Numbered from the stretch's first letter, positions 45,486 to 54,586 are shown. The stretch: DNA of 64,000 nt from an uncultured Sphingomonadaceae bacterium (GCA_937995515.1 CALKJZ010000027.1:28088-92087); one strand, 5' to 3'. The notes: generated from the letters alone by a model not told the origin. Numbers and translations are program-made.

Positions 45486-45657
45486 CAGCTCGCCGCTGCC
45501 CGGCACTCGCAAAGGCTGCACCGCATCATCAGGGTCGGTCCTCTCCCTCCGGATCACGCATTCGGGCGCGCGTGGCCCGAAGCCGGGCTAGAAGACTGGG
45601 CCGGTCCTGCCAAGCCTCGGTGTGCGGCAGCGGCGTCCATCCGCGCGCGGCGGCGCG

Positions 45658-46386
45658 TCAGCCGGGGCGGGGGCCGGCCCGCAGCCAGCCGGTGACCCCG
45701 AGCCGGCCGACCGGTGCGGCCGGCGAGACGAGGCTGACACTGTGCGGGCGCGGGATCCGGAACAGGGTGAGCATGTTGAACCCGGGCACCAGGGCGAGGG
45801 CGTCGCCCGCACCCGCCCCGGCCAGGTGCAGGAGACCGCCCCAGTCGAGCCGCCAGCGTGGGTTGAGCCCAAGCGTCCAGGCCGCGATCCGGTTCTTGCC
45901 CGCAACATCGTCGTCGTGCTCGGTCAGGAAGTCTCCTGCGGAATAGAGGGTCGCCTGGGCGTCGGCGAAGCGGATGCGCCGATCGGCGCAGATGTGGCGC
46001 AGCAGGTCGAGCGTCGCCGGCGCATCGAGGAGGCGGCCGAAGGCTCCAAGCATCGTCGCATCCGACAGGCGCGCGGCGGCTGCATCGGGCAGGCGGATCC
46101 CCTCGAACCGGAACTGGAAGCCCTCGGTGGCGTTGCGGAAGACAGCGGCGTCGAGCGCCTCGCGCCGCTCCCTGGAAAAGGCGGCGCGCGTCTGCCGGTC
46201 GAGCTCGAAGAGCCGTTCGCCCTGGTTCAGATGCTGCCGCCAGTCGCTGCGGGCGCGCAGGTGCGCCTCGAGTGCCAGCGCATCCTCGTCTCTCAGGAAG
46301 GGCGCAAGCCGCGCCCAGCCATGCTCGGCAAAATCGGCCTTCGCCCGCCCGGCCGCCGCAGCATCGACGGCGAGCCTCAGCCGCAT
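45658..46386 (-). CDS. 2OG-Fe(II) oxygenase (prolyl 4-hydroxylase-like fold)
   Basis: A 242-residue protein with the double-stranded beta-helix iron site: His157-x-Asp159 (TEHDDDVAGKN) and distal His215 (IPRPHSVSLV), the pattern of 2-oxoglutarate-dependent prolyl-hydroxylase-type oxygenases such as Ofd1-like proteins. The ATG at 46386 and the N-terminal AKADFAEHGWARLAPFL segment fit the family. The target is unknown; it could be a protein. It lies between tRNA-Thr and pcs on the same strand, 172 bp before pcs, so read-through into the pcs unit is possible but not required. Confidence 0.8.
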   Translation of the reverse strand: MRLRLAVDAAAAGRAKADFAEHGWARLAPFLRDEDALALEAHLRARSDWRQHLNQGERLFELDRQTRAAFSRERREALDAAVFRNATEGFQFRFEGIRLPDAAAARLSDATMLGAFGRLLDAPATLDLLRHICADRRIRFADAQATLYSAGDFLTEHDDDVAGKNRIAAWTLGLNPRWRLDWGGLLHLAGAGAGDALALVPGFNMLTLFRIPRPHSVSLVSPAAPVGRLGVTGWLRAGPRPG

Positions 46387-46405
46387 GCCGGGCGGGAGAG
46401 GCGGG

Positions 46406-46480
<75 letters not shown>

Positions 46481-46542
46481 AGGACCCGGGCCCTTCCGGC
46501 ACCGTCGGGCGGCGCGCGGGTTGCCCGAGCGGCTGGGGGAAG

Positions 46543-47922
46543 TCAAGCTGGCGCGCCCCTGCGGCGCGGCTCGGCCGCCTCGGGGATCGGCCGCGGCGCC
46601 GGGCAGGCCGGCAGGCGCAGCGTCGCGGCCAGCCCGCCGAGCTCTTCGCTCGTGCCGAGCCGCACGTCGCCGCCGTAGATGCGCGCGACATCGCGCACGA
46701 TGGCAAGGCCAAGGCCGGTTCCGGGCTTGCCGGTGTCGAGCCGCGCGCCGCGGCCGAAGAGCTGTTCGCGCGCGCCGGCCGGCACGCCGGCGCCATCGTC
46801 CTCGACGAGGATCGTCACCCACTCGCCGCTGGTGTCGCAGTCGGTGCCGACCGTCACGAACACCCGCCCCCCGCCATATTTGGCGGCATTGTCGAGGAGG
46901 TTTCCGGCCATTTCCTCAAGATCCTGGCGTTCGCCACGGAACACCGCCAGCCGGTCGCCGGCGAGATCGATGACCACGGCGCGATCGGCGTAGATGCGCT
47001 CGATGGCGCGGCGCAGCCGTTCGAGCGTCGGCCACACCTCCGCCCGGGCGGTGGCGGTGGTCCGCCGGCCCATGGCGCGCGCGCGGGCGAGATGATGGTC
47101 GATGTGGCGCCGCATCACGGCCAGCTCGCGCTTGACCGCGCGTGCGAGATCCGGGCTGTTGGCCTCGGCCTCGTTCACCAGCACGCTCATCGGGGTCTTG
47201 AGCGCGTGCGCGAGATTGCCCGCGTGCATGCGTGCGGCCTCGGCGGCCTCCTCGTTGTGGTCGAGCAGGGCGTTCAGCTCCTCGACGAGCGGCGCGATCT
47301 CGGGCGGCGTGTCCTCGGTCGGCGCGCGCCGCGCGCGGCCGGAGCGGATGTCGGCCATGGCCGCCGACATGCGCTTGAGCGGCGAAAGCCCGAAGGTGGC
47401 CTGGGCCGCCGACAGGAGCAGGAGGCCCACCCCGAGCGCGCCGAGCGACAGCCAGAGCACGCGCTGGAAGGCCACCTGCTCGTCGTCGAGCCGCTTTGCG
47501 TTTTCGGCAATGGCAAAGCGCCACACGGTCTCCGAGCCGGGGATGATCACGTCGCGCTGCACCACCCGCAGCGGCTCGTTGGGAAAGGCCTCCACCCGCA
47601 GGCGGCACGGCTCGGCACAGGCGCGATCAAGGTCGAGCGGCAGGGTGCGATCCCAGAGCGAGCGCGAGCGGAAATCCTCGTGCCCGCGGGCGGAGACCTG
47701 CCAGTAGAGGCCGGAATAGGGCTCGTTGAACCGCGGCTCGACCGGGGGGCGGTTGAACCGCACCTCGCCGTCGGGGTCGAGCTCGGCAACCGCGATCATG
47801 GCGGCAAGCGATTCCCCGAGCCGGACATCGAAGCTGTCGACGAGCGTTGCGGTGACGATGCGCTGCAGCGCGAAGCCGCCGAGGATCACCAGCGCGGCAA
47901 TCCACGCCATGGAGAGCAGCAT
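46543..47922 (-). CDS. Sensor histidine kinase (PhoQ/EnvZ-like)
   Basis: A membrane-bound kinase of about 459 residues. TM1 is near the start (MAWIAALVILGGFAL), followed by a ~130-residue periplasmic sensor and TM2 (VLWLSLGALGVGLLLLSA). After a HAMP-like linker come the H-box HALKTPMSVLVNEAE (~residue 237), N-box NLLDNAAKYG, G1 VEDDGAGVP and G2 GTGLGLAI. It phosphorylates the response regulator encoded upstream. The start is uncertain: ATG 47922 leaves TM1 at the very N-terminus; GTG 48063 or TTG 48066 would add a basic leader (RPRRWRLSISQR) but overlap the regulator gene by over 50 bp. Confidence 0.88.
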   Translation of the reverse strand: MLLSMAWIAALVILGGFALQRIVTATLVDSFDVRLGESLAAMIAVAELDPDGEVRFNRPPVEPRFNEPYSGLYWQVSARGHEDFRSRSLWDRTLPLDLDRACAEPCRLRVEAFPNEPLRVVQRDVIIPGSETVWRFAIAENAKRLDDEQVAFQRVLWLSLGALGVGLLLLSAAQATFGLSPLKRMSAAMADIRSGRARRAPTEDTPPEIAPLVEELNALLDHNEEAAEAARMHAGNLAHALKTPMSVLVNEAEANSPDLARAVKRELAVMRRHIDHHLARARAMGRRTTATARAEVWPTLERLRRAIERIYADRAVVIDLAGDRLAVFRGERQDLEEMAGNLLDNAAKYGGGRVFVTVGTDCDTSGEWVTILVEDDGAGVPAGAREQLFGRGARLDTGKPGTGLGLAIVRDVARIYGGDVRLGTSEELGGLAATLRLPACPAPRPIPEAAEPRRRGAPA

Positions 47923-48010
47923 GATGCGCTGGCTGATCGAAAGCCGCCAGCGCCGCGGCCGCGCCCGGCCGGTGCCGGCTGCGGTTCCAGCCGGGAAGGA
48001 AGCCCGCGGT

Positions 48011-48667
48011 TCAGCCCTCGAGGCTGTAACCGAGCCCGCGGATGGTGGTGATGAGATCGGCACCAAGCTTCTTCCGTATGCGGGTGATGAACACCTCGAT
48101 GGTGTTCGAATCCCGGTCGAAATCCTGATCGTAGATATGCTCGATCAGCTCGGTGCGCGAGACCACCTTGCCCTTGTGATGCATGAGGTAGGAAAGGAGC
48201 TTGTATTCCTGCGCGGTGAGCTTGACCGGCTCGCCGGCGAGCGTCACCCGCCCCGAGCGGGTATCAAGGCGCACGTCGCGCGCCACCAGTTCGGCCGAGG
48301 CATTGCCGCTCGAGCGCCGGATGAGCGCGCGCAGCCGCGCGATCAGCTCCTCGGTCTGGAACGGCTTGGCGAGATAGTCGTCGGCCCCGGCATCGAGGCC
48401 CGCCACCTTGTCGGACCAGCTGTCGCGCGCGGTCAGAACCAGCACGGGCACCTTCACCCCGGCCTTGCGCCAGCGGTCGAGCACGGTCAGCCCATCAACC
48501 TCGGGCAGGCCGAGGTCGAGCACCACGGCGTCATAGCTTTCCGTCTCGCCAAGAAACTGCCCCTCCTCGCCATCTCGGGCGCTGTCGACGGCATAGCCTG
48601 CGCCCTCGAGCGTCTGGCGGAGCTGGCGGGCGAGATTGGGTTCATCCTCGACGATCAGCAGGCGAAT
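48011..48667 (-). CDS. OmpR-family response regulator, apparent ATT start codon
   Basis: A 218-residue regulator. The receiver domain starts (I/M)RLLIVEDEPNLARQL; the phospho-Asp is in YDAVVLDLGLPEVDG, then VLTARD and LAKPF. The C-terminal winged helix has KLTAQEYKLLSYLM, VVSRTELIEHIYD and SNTIEVFITRIRKKLG. No ATG, GTG or TTG exists in frame between the upstream stop and the receiver core. The only codon at the conserved start position is ATT (48667-48665), six bases after a strong GGAGGAGA ribosome site. Starting at GTG 48526 would delete the first 47 residues, including the acidic pocket. Operon with the PepSY-like and kinase genes. Confidence 0.88.
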   Translation of the reverse strand: MRLLIVEDEPNLARQLRQTLEGAGYAVDSARDGEEGQFLGETESYDAVVLDLGLPEVDGLTVLDRWRKAGVKVPVLVLTARDSWSDKVAGLDAGADDYLAKPFQTEELIARLRALIRRSSGNASAELVARDVRLDTRSGRVTLAGEPVKLTAQEYKLLSYLMHHKGKVVSRTELIEHIYDQDFDRDSNTIEVFITRIRKKLGADLITTIRGLGYSLEG

Positions 48668-48703
48668 GGCTGGTCTCCTCCGTCGTGCCGCAAGGCTCCT
48701 GCG

Positions 48704-49018
48704 CTACTGCACGCCGACCACCCGGCCGGTGCGCATGTCGACATCCACCCACACCATCTGGCCGCCCGCGCGCAGGAACTTGAAGCGGGCGGTCTCGGGC
48801 CGCGGATGCTCCACCCCCACATAGGCCCCGCGCCCGACCCGGGAGGCCGCGGCCAGCTGCTGTTCGAACGGGCGGTAGGTGCCGCCCTCGACCCCGCGCT
48901 GCACCCCGTCGTGCTCGGCATCGCGCACGCCGGCCCGCTGCGCCGCACCGGGCACGGCTGCAAGCAGCGCCACTGCGAAGGCGCCAAGGGCAAGGGAGGA
49001 TGAGCGAAAGCGGATCAT
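48704..49018 (-). CDS. Small exported PepSY-like protein
   Basis: A 104-residue protein with a signal peptide (MIRFRSSSLALGAFAVALLA, cleavage near PGAAQ). The mature part ends with RFKFLRAGGQMVWVDVDMRTGRVVGV, the beta-sheet signature of PepSY-like domains, preceded by an Arg/Gly-rich region. In many proteobacteria a PepSY-type periplasmic protein is encoded next to an OmpR/kinase pair and may modulate the sensor. It is the first gene of this three-gene unit, 36 bp before the regulator. Function otherwise unknown. Confidence 0.75.
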   Translation of the reverse strand: MIRFRSSSLALGAFAVALLAAVPGAAQRAGVRDAEHDGVQRGVEGGTYRPFEQQLAAASRVGRGAYVGVEHPRPETARFKFLRAGGQMVWVDVDMRTGRVVGVQ

Positions 49019-49136
49019 GCCAAGGGTGGGATGAGGGCTAGGATCGTGGCCGTGAACATGCTCTGAATGCGTGCGAAGGCGCCCGGTGGTGGCGCGCCAT
49101 TTGCCCTCGCGCGCGGGCCGTGGCAACCGCCCGTCC

Positions 49137-50939
49137 ATGGCTGCGCCGGCCCCCATCCTCTCGCTCGAAGACATCCGCCTGCGGCAGGGCGAGGGCCTGC
49201 TGTTCGACGGACTCGAGCTCTTCGTGGGCGAGCGCGACCGGCTGGCGCTTGTCGGCCGCAACGGCGCCGGCAAGACCACCCTCTTCCGCCTGCTCGACGG
49301 CACGCTCGAGCCGGATTCGGGCCGTCGCGCGGTGCGGCCCGGCCTGCGCATCGTCACCCTGCCGCAGGAGCCCGACATGGCCGGCCACGAGACCCTCGGC
49401 GCCTTTGCGCTGGCGGGTTCCGGCGCGCCGCCGCGCCACGAGGTGGAAGCGGTGGCGCAGCAGCTGGGCCTCGACCTGTCGCTTGGCGCAGCGACCGCCT
49501 CGGGCGGCGAGCGGCGGCGCGCGGCGCTGGCCCGCGCGCTTGCCGGCCAGCCCGATCTGCTGCTGCTCGACGAGCCGACCAACCATCTCGACATCGCCGG
49601 GATCGAGTGGCTGGAGGCGTGGCTGATGCGCCATACTGGCGCGTTCATCGTCATCAGCCACGATCGCGCCTTCCTCGCGCGGCTGACCCGGGCGTGCCTC
49701 TGGCTCGACCGGGGGCAGCTCCGACGCAAGGAGATCGGCTTCGGCGGCTTCGAGGCCTGGATGGAGGAGGTGCGCGAGGCCGAGGCACGGGCAGCCGAGC
49801 GGCTCGATGCACGGCTGGCGCAGGAACTGCACTGGCTTGCGCGCGGGATGACGGCGCGCCGGCGGCGCAACCAGGGCCGGCTGCAACGGCTGGAGGCCAT
49901 GCGCGCCGAGCGCCGCGCCATGCTCGGCGCGCCCGGGGCTGCGAGGCTGGCGCTCAAGGCTGACGACACGAGGACGCGGATGGTGATCGAGGCCGAGCAT
50001 GTGACCAAGCGGTTCGGCGCGCGCACCATCGTTGCCGATTTTTCGATCCGCATCCAGCGCGGAGACCGGATCGGCATCGTCGGGCCCAATGGCGCGGGCA
50101 AGACCACGCTGGTTCGGCTGCTGACCGGCGATCTTGCGCCCGACTCCGGGCGCATCATCCACGCGAGGACGCTGAACGGGATCACCGTCGACCAGCAGCG
50201 CCGCCTGATGGCGCCCGAAAAGCGCGTGCGCGACATCCTTGCCGACGGCGGCGACTGGGTGAACGTGCGCGGAGCGCGCAGGCATGTGCGCGGCTATCTG
50301 AAGGAGTTCCTGTTCGCGCCCGAGGTGGCCGATGCGCGGGTGGGCAGCTTTTCGGGCGGCGAGCGTTCGCGCCTGCTGCTTGCGCGCGAGTTCGCCCGCG
50401 AGTCCAACCTCCTCGTTCTCGACGAGCCGACCAACGATCTTGACCTCGAGACGCTCGACCTCCTGCAGGAGGTGGTGGCCGATTACGAGGGCACGGTCAT
50501 CATCGTCTCCCACGACCGCGACTTCCTCGACCGGACGGTGACGATGACCATCGGCCTCGACGGGACGGGCCGGGCGGAAATCGTGGCCGGCGGCTATTCC
50601 GACCTTCTGGCGCGGGTGCGGCCCGGCGCACCACCGCGCGCAGAACCGCCCGCGGCCCCGCCCGCCGGAGGAGCGCGCGCGCGCACGCCGGCGCGCAAGC
50701 TCTCCTACCGCGACCAGCACGATCTCGACCGGCTTCCGGGCGAGATCGCCCGGATCGAGGCGGAGATCCGGCGCATCGAGACCGCGCTTTCCGACGCTGG
50801 CCTTTATGTGCGCGATCCGCAGCAGTTCGCACGCCTGACCGAGGAGGCCGGTTCGCTGCGCGCAGCGCTCGCGCGCGCCGAGCAGCGCTGGTTCGAGGTG
50901 GCGGCGCGCGCCGAAGCGCTCGGCGCCAGCGCCGGCTGA
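49137..50939 (+). CDS. uup: ABC-F family ATPase (Uup-like)
   Basis: A 600-residue soluble protein with two ABC domains: Walker A VGRNGAGKTT and VGPNGAGKTT, signatures SGGERRRAALA and SGGERSRLLLA, Walker B LLLDEPTNHLD and LVLDEPTNDLD. A linker with a basic helix (MTARRRRNQGRL) separates them, and a C-terminal coiled coil (YRDQHDLDRLPGEIARIEAE) follows. No membrane domain is present. ABC-F proteins act on the ribosome or, for Uup, on branched DNA and ribosome-related tasks. The C-terminal coiled coil fits Uup best. The ATG at 49137 starts the conserved ILSLEDIRL region. Confidence 0.88.
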   Translation: MAAPAPILSLEDIRLRQGEGLLFDGLELFVGERDRLALVGRNGAGKTTLFRLLDGTLEPDSGRRAVRPGLRIVTLPQEPDMAGHETLGAFALAGSGAPPRHEVEAVAQQLGLDLSLGAATASGGERRRAALARALAGQPDLLLLDEPTNHLDIAGIEWLEAWLMRHTGAFIVISHDRAFLARLTRACLWLDRGQLRRKEIGFGGFEAWMEEVREAEARAAERLDARLAQELHWLARGMTARRRRNQGRLQRLEAMRAERRAMLGAPGAARLALKADDTRTRMVIEAEHVTKRFGARTIVADFSIRIQRGDRIGIVGPNGAGKTTLVRLLTGDLAPDSGRIIHARTLNGITVDQQRRLMAPEKRVRDILADGGDWVNVRGARRHVRGYLKEFLFAPEVADARVGSFSGGERSRLLLAREFARESNLLVLDEPTNDLDLETLDLLQEVVADYEGTVIIVSHDRDFLDRTVTMTIGLDGTGRAEIVAGGYSDLLARVRPGAPPRAEPPAAPPAGGARARTPARKLSYRDQHDLDRLPGEIARIEAEIRRIETALSDAGLYVRDPQQFARLTEEAGSLRAALARAEQRWFEVAARAEALGASAG

Positions 50940-50949
50940 GCCGGCCGGC

Positions 50950-52263
50950 TCAGGCGAACTCGATCCCGTCGACCGGCGGGGCCAGCTCGTGCTCGGAGGT
51001 GCCCATGCCGCGCAGCCGGCCGGCTACCACCCCCTTGGTGCGGATGAACCGCTCGAACTCGGGGGCGATGATCTCCCGCCAGCGGCGCCCGTTGAAGATG
51101 CCATAGTGACCAACGTTGCGCACCGCCATGTAGCGCTTGCGCCGTTCGGGGAGGTTGATGGCGAGATCGAGCGCCGCCTTGGTCTGGCCGAGGCCCGAGA
51201 TGTCGTCGCGCTCGCCCTCGATGGCCATCAGCGCCACATCGGTGATCGCCGCCGGGTCGACGAGGTGGCCGCGATGCCGGAACTCGCCGCGGGGCAGGAG
51301 ATGCTGCTGGAACACCTGCTCGACCGTCTGGAGGTAGAAGGCCGCGTCCATGTCGCACACCGAGCGATATTCCTCGTAGAAGGCCTTGGTCGCCTCGGCG
51401 GACTCGCCGTCGCCTTCCACGAGGTGGCGGAACATGTCCCAGTGGGAGACCATGTGGTTGCCGAGGTTCATCGACATGAAGCCCGCCAGCTGCAGGAAGC
51501 CCGGATAGACCCGGCGGCCGGCGCCGGGGTAGATGAGCGGCACGCGCGCGATCACATTGTGCTCGAACCAGGCCAGCGGCCGCTCCTTGGCGAGCGTGTT
51601 GACGGCGGTGGGCGCGCGGCGCGTGTCCACCGGGCCGCCCATCATGGTGAGCGTGACGGGGCGGGCCGGGTGCCGCCCCTCAGACATCAGCGCAACCGCT
51701 GCATAGGCCGGAACCGAGGGCTGGCACACGGCCAGCATGTGCGGGCGCCGGCCGGCCGACGACTTCGAGATGAGGGCCAGCCAGTCGATGAGATAGTCGA
51801 TGTAGTCGTTGAGGTCGAACAGGCCGGCAGACAGCGGCACGGCCTTGGCGTCGCGCCAGTCGGTGATGTAGATGTCATGACTGGGAAGCAGCCGCTCGAC
51901 GGTGCCGCGCAGGAGGGTGGCAAAGTGGCCCGACATGGGCGCAACGATCAGGAGCTGCGGATCCTCCGCCCCGGCCCCGAGCCGCACGAACCGCTTCAGC
52001 TGGCCGAACGGCTTGCGGTCGACAACCGTCTCGAGGACCACCACCTCCTCGCCGTCGATGAGGGTGCGGTTGAGCCCGAAGGCCGGCTTGCCGCGCGGCG
52101 CGGCGGCATGCGCAAACACCTCGAGCCCTGCGGATGCCACCTCGCCGAGCCCGGTATAGGCAAGCGGGTTGGCCCTATTCGTCCACCACGACGAGCCGGC
52201 CTTGGCAAGCGCGCTCGCCCCCGCGAGCATCCCCCGGCCGATCTCATAGCTCTCGTACAGCAT
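50950..52263 (-). CDS. phaZ: Intracellular polyhydroxyalkanoate depolymerase
   Basis: A 437-residue alpha/beta hydrolase of the PhaZ family of intracellular PHB depolymerases. The nucleophile is a Cys in AVCQPSVPA rather than Ser, as known for this family. The N-terminal MLYESYEIGRGMLA, SHDIYITDWRDAKAVP and C-terminal VGHYGIFNGRRWRE (catalytic His) are characteristic. It releases 3-hydroxybutyrate from stored granules. It is divergent from bdhA, whose product oxidises that acid, so the pair forms a PHB mobilisation module. PHA synthase is not in the window. Confidence 0.95.
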   Translation of the reverse strand: MLYESYEIGRGMLAGASALAKAGSSWWTNRANPLAYTGLGEVASAGLEVFAHAAAPRGKPAFGLNRTLIDGEEVVVLETVVDRKPFGQLKRFVRLGAGAEDPQLLIVAPMSGHFATLLRGTVERLLPSHDIYITDWRDAKAVPLSAGLFDLNDYIDYLIDWLALISKSSAGRRPHMLAVCQPSVPAYAAVALMSEGRHPARPVTLTMMGGPVDTRRAPTAVNTLAKERPLAWFEHNVIARVPLIYPGAGRRVYPGFLQLAGFMSMNLGNHMVSHWDMFRHLVEGDGESAEATKAFYEEYRSVCDMDAAFYLQTVEQVFQQHLLPRGEFRHRGHLVDPAAITDVALMAIEGERDDISGLGQTKAALDLAINLPERRKRYMAVRNVGHYGIFNGRRWREIIAPEFERFIRTKGVVAGRLRGMGTSEHELAPPVDGIEFA

Positions 52264-52479
52264 CCCGTGCCTTTCGTGCGCCGCTTCCGCGCACCCGGCC
52301 CGCGGCTTCCCTCGAGAAGGCCCCGACGCCCGCGAGACTGGGCGCTTTCATCTTGTTGCCGGCCAAGCTACTCGGCCTTGCGCTCTTGTCCATCGGAAAC
52401 TTCGAGTCCCGCGTTCATTAACCACTGAAGGCGGCCCGATTGTCACAGCCGGGCCCCCCGCACGAAAGGCAGATGGTCC

Positions 52480-53271
52480 ATGCAGCTTTCCCAATCCCGG
52501 CCGCTGTCCGGGCGCGTTGCAGCGGTTACCGGCTCCACCGGCGGGATCGGCCGCGCGGTCGCCGAAGCGCTGGCCCGCGCCGGCGCCGACGTGGCTCTGA
52601 ACGGCTTCGGCGACCCGGCACCGGCGCTGGCCGCCATCAAGGCGCACGGCGTGCGCGCACGCTATTTCGATGCCGATCTTGCCGATGGCGCGGCCGCGCG
52701 CGGCTGGGTGCACGCGGTGGAGGCGGATTTCGGCCGCCTCGACATCCTCGTGAACAATGCCGGGATCCAGCATGTCGCCCCGATCGAGGCGTTTCCCGAC
52801 GACCGGTGGGACGCCATCCTCGCCGTCAACCTGTCCAGCAATTTCCACACCATCAAGGCAGCGGTTCCGGGCATGCGGGCGCGCGGCTGGGGCCGCATCA
52901 TCAACATCGCCTCGGCCCATGGTCTCGTCGCCTCGCCGTTCAAGGCGGCCTATGTGGCGGCCAAGCACGGCGTGCTCGGCCTGACCAAGACCGTTGCCCT
53001 CGAACTGGCCGAGACGCCGCTGACGGCCAATGCCATCTGCCCGGGCTTTGTGAAGACGCCGCTCGTCGAGGGGCAGATCGCCGACCAGGCGCGCGTCCAC
53101 GGCATGAGCGAAGAGCAGGTGGTGCGCGAGGTGATCCTCGCCTCGCAGCCCAGCCGCCGCTTCATCGAGGCCGACCATGTGGGCGAGACGGCGGTCTTCC
53201 TCTGCTCCGAGGCGGCGAGCGGCATCACCGGCGCCGCCCTTGCGATCGACGGGGGCTGGACGGCGCGCTGA
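52480..53271 (+). CDS. bdhA: D-3-hydroxybutyrate dehydrogenase
   Basis: A 263-residue short-chain dehydrogenase oxidising D-3-hydroxybutyrate to acetoacetate with NAD. TGSTGGIGRAVAEAL (cofactor site), NNAGIQHVAPIE, SAHGLVASPFKAAYVAAKHG (Ser, Tyr, Lys) and the substrate-binding NAICPGFVKTPLVEGQI with a Q-rich lid match the 3-hydroxybutyrate dehydrogenase branch. The start ATG at 52480 gives MQLSQSRPLSGRVA. It shares a 216-bp divergent control region with phaZ. Confidence 0.93.
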   Translation: MQLSQSRPLSGRVAAVTGSTGGIGRAVAEALARAGADVALNGFGDPAPALAAIKAHGVRARYFDADLADGAAARGWVHAVEADFGRLDILVNNAGIQHVAPIEAFPDDRWDAILAVNLSSNFHTIKAAVPGMRARGWGRIINIASAHGLVASPFKAAYVAAKHGVLGLTKTVALELAETPLTANAICPGFVKTPLVEGQIADQARVHGMSEEQVVREVILASQPSRRFIEADHVGETAVFLCSEAASGITGAALAIDGGWTAR

Positions 53272-53353
53272 ACGCCGCTGGCCGCGCCGCCGCGCCGCCG
53301 GTCCCTATCCGGCCGGAATGGCCGCGGCCAGACGGCGCCCGCGCCGCAGTCCC

Positions 53354-54586
53354 TCAGCCGGCCGCCGCGCGCAGGGCCCGTTCGGCCTCGCCGATGTAGG
53401 TGCGGGTGATCGGCAGCGTGTCGCGCCTTCGCGCCAGCTGCAGCTGGAAGACGACATGGTCGTCATGGACAAAGGCCGCGTGCGCGCCGGCGAGGTAGAA
53501 CTCCCACATGCGCATGAACCGCTCGTCGAAGAGCCCGATGATCTGCTCGCGGGCCGCCTGGCAACGGTCGTGCCAGTGGCGGATGGTGTGGGCATAGTGC
53601 AGCCGCCAGATCTCGATGTCGGTCATCCAGAGATAGGCGCGCTCGATCGCCGGCGCGATTTCCGAGAGCGCAGGCGTGTAGCCGCCCGGGAAGATGTATT
53701 TTGCGGTCCAGGGGTCGGTCGCGCCGGGGCCGCCCATGCGGCCGATGGTGTGAAGAAGCGCCACCCCGTCCGGCGCGAGCAGGCTTGCAACCTTCTCGAA
53801 GAAGGCGCGATAGTTGGGCCGGCCCACATGTTCGAACATGCCGACCGAGACGATCCGGTCGAACGGCCCCTCCACGTCGCGATAGTCCATCAGCCGGTAG
53901 CTCAGCGCATCCGCCATGCCCTCCTCCACCGCCCGGCGGATGGCGGCAGCGTGCTGCTCGGTCGAGAGCGTGACGCCCACCACCTCCACTCCGGCCACGC
54001 GGTGCAGGAAGCGCGAGAGGCCGCCCCAGCCGCAGCCGATGTCGAGCACGCGCTGGCCCGGCCTGAGGTCGAGCTTGGCGGCAATCCGGGCCATCTTGTC
54101 GCGCTGCGCCCGGTCGAGGTCGCTGTTCGCGCCGCGGTTGTCCGCCTCGAAGTAGGCGCAGCTGTACTGCCGCTCCCGGTCGAGGAAGAGGTCGTAGAGC
54201 GCGTCGCCGAGGTCGTAGTGATGGGCGACATTGCGGCGCGCGCGGCGGCGGTAGTTCCGCTCGTCCCACCAGGCGGCCACGCGCGCCTGGCCCCAGAGCG
54301 AGACCCGCAGCGCATTGCCGCGATCCCAGGCAAGGTTGCGGCTGACCAGATCGACAAGGTCCCAGATCGTGCCGGCCTCGAGCAGCAGCCGCCCATCCAT
54401 CCACGCCTCGCCCGCGCCAAGCGCCGGGTTGCGGCCGATCGCGCGTGCGGTCGCCTCGTCGGTCAGCCGCACGACCACGGGCTCGGCTGCGGGCTCGCCA
54501 TAGCGGTGGCGCACCCCGTCGTGGGTGATGAGCTCGAGCGCCCCCCTCGTGATGGCGCGGCCGAGCAGGCGGTCGAGGAGCTTCAT
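53354..54586 (-). CDS. cfa: Cyclopropane-fatty-acyl-phospholipid synthase family methyltransferase
   Basis: A 410-residue SAM-dependent enzyme. The SAM site VLDIGCGWGGLSRFL, HHYDLGDALYDLFLD, YSCAYFEADN, GMFEHVGRPNY and YIFPGGYTPALSE are hallmarks of Cfa-type enzymes that methylenate unsaturated acyl chains of membrane lipids. The start ATG at 54586 begins MKLLDRLLGRAITRG, as in close relatives. It is divergent from the TonB receptor. Cyclopropane lipids typically rise in stationary phase, but no control site is evident here. Confidence 0.93.
   Translation of the reverse strand: MKLLDRLLGRAITRGALELITHDGVRHRYGEPAAEPVVVRLTDEATARAIGRNPALGAGEAWMDGRLLLEAGTIWDLVDLVSRNLAWDRGNALRVSLWGQARVAAWWDERNYRRRARRNVAHHYDLGDALYDLFLDRERQYSCAYFEADNRGANSDLDRAQRDKMARIAAKLDLRPGQRVLDIGCGWGGLSRFLHRVAGVEVVGVTLSTEQHAAAIRRAVEEGMADALSYRLMDYRDVEGPFDRIVSVGMFEHVGRPNYRAFFEKVASLLAPDGVALLHTIGRMGGPGATDPWTAKYIFPGGYTPALSEIAPAIERAYLWMTDIEIWRLHYAHTIRHWHDRCQAAREQIIGLFDERFMRMWEFYLAGAHAAFVHDDHVVFQLQLARRRDTLPITRTYIGEAERALRAAAG

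Noticed and set aside
36370..45695. Very long open frames on the plus strand opposite mcr and pcs (over 1,200 and 1,400 codons)
   Set aside because: They mirror the codon-position GC bias of the real minus-strand genes, have low-complexity His/Arg/Gly composition and match no family.
48063..48066. GTG/TTG start for the sensor kinase
   Set aside because: It would overlap the response regulator gene by more than 50 bp and add a leader with no similarity to kinases, though it cannot be excluded.
50950..53271. Complete PHA synthesis locus
   Set aside because: Only mobilisation genes (phaZ, bdhA) are present; no synthase, ketothiolase, reductase or phasin gene was found in the window.
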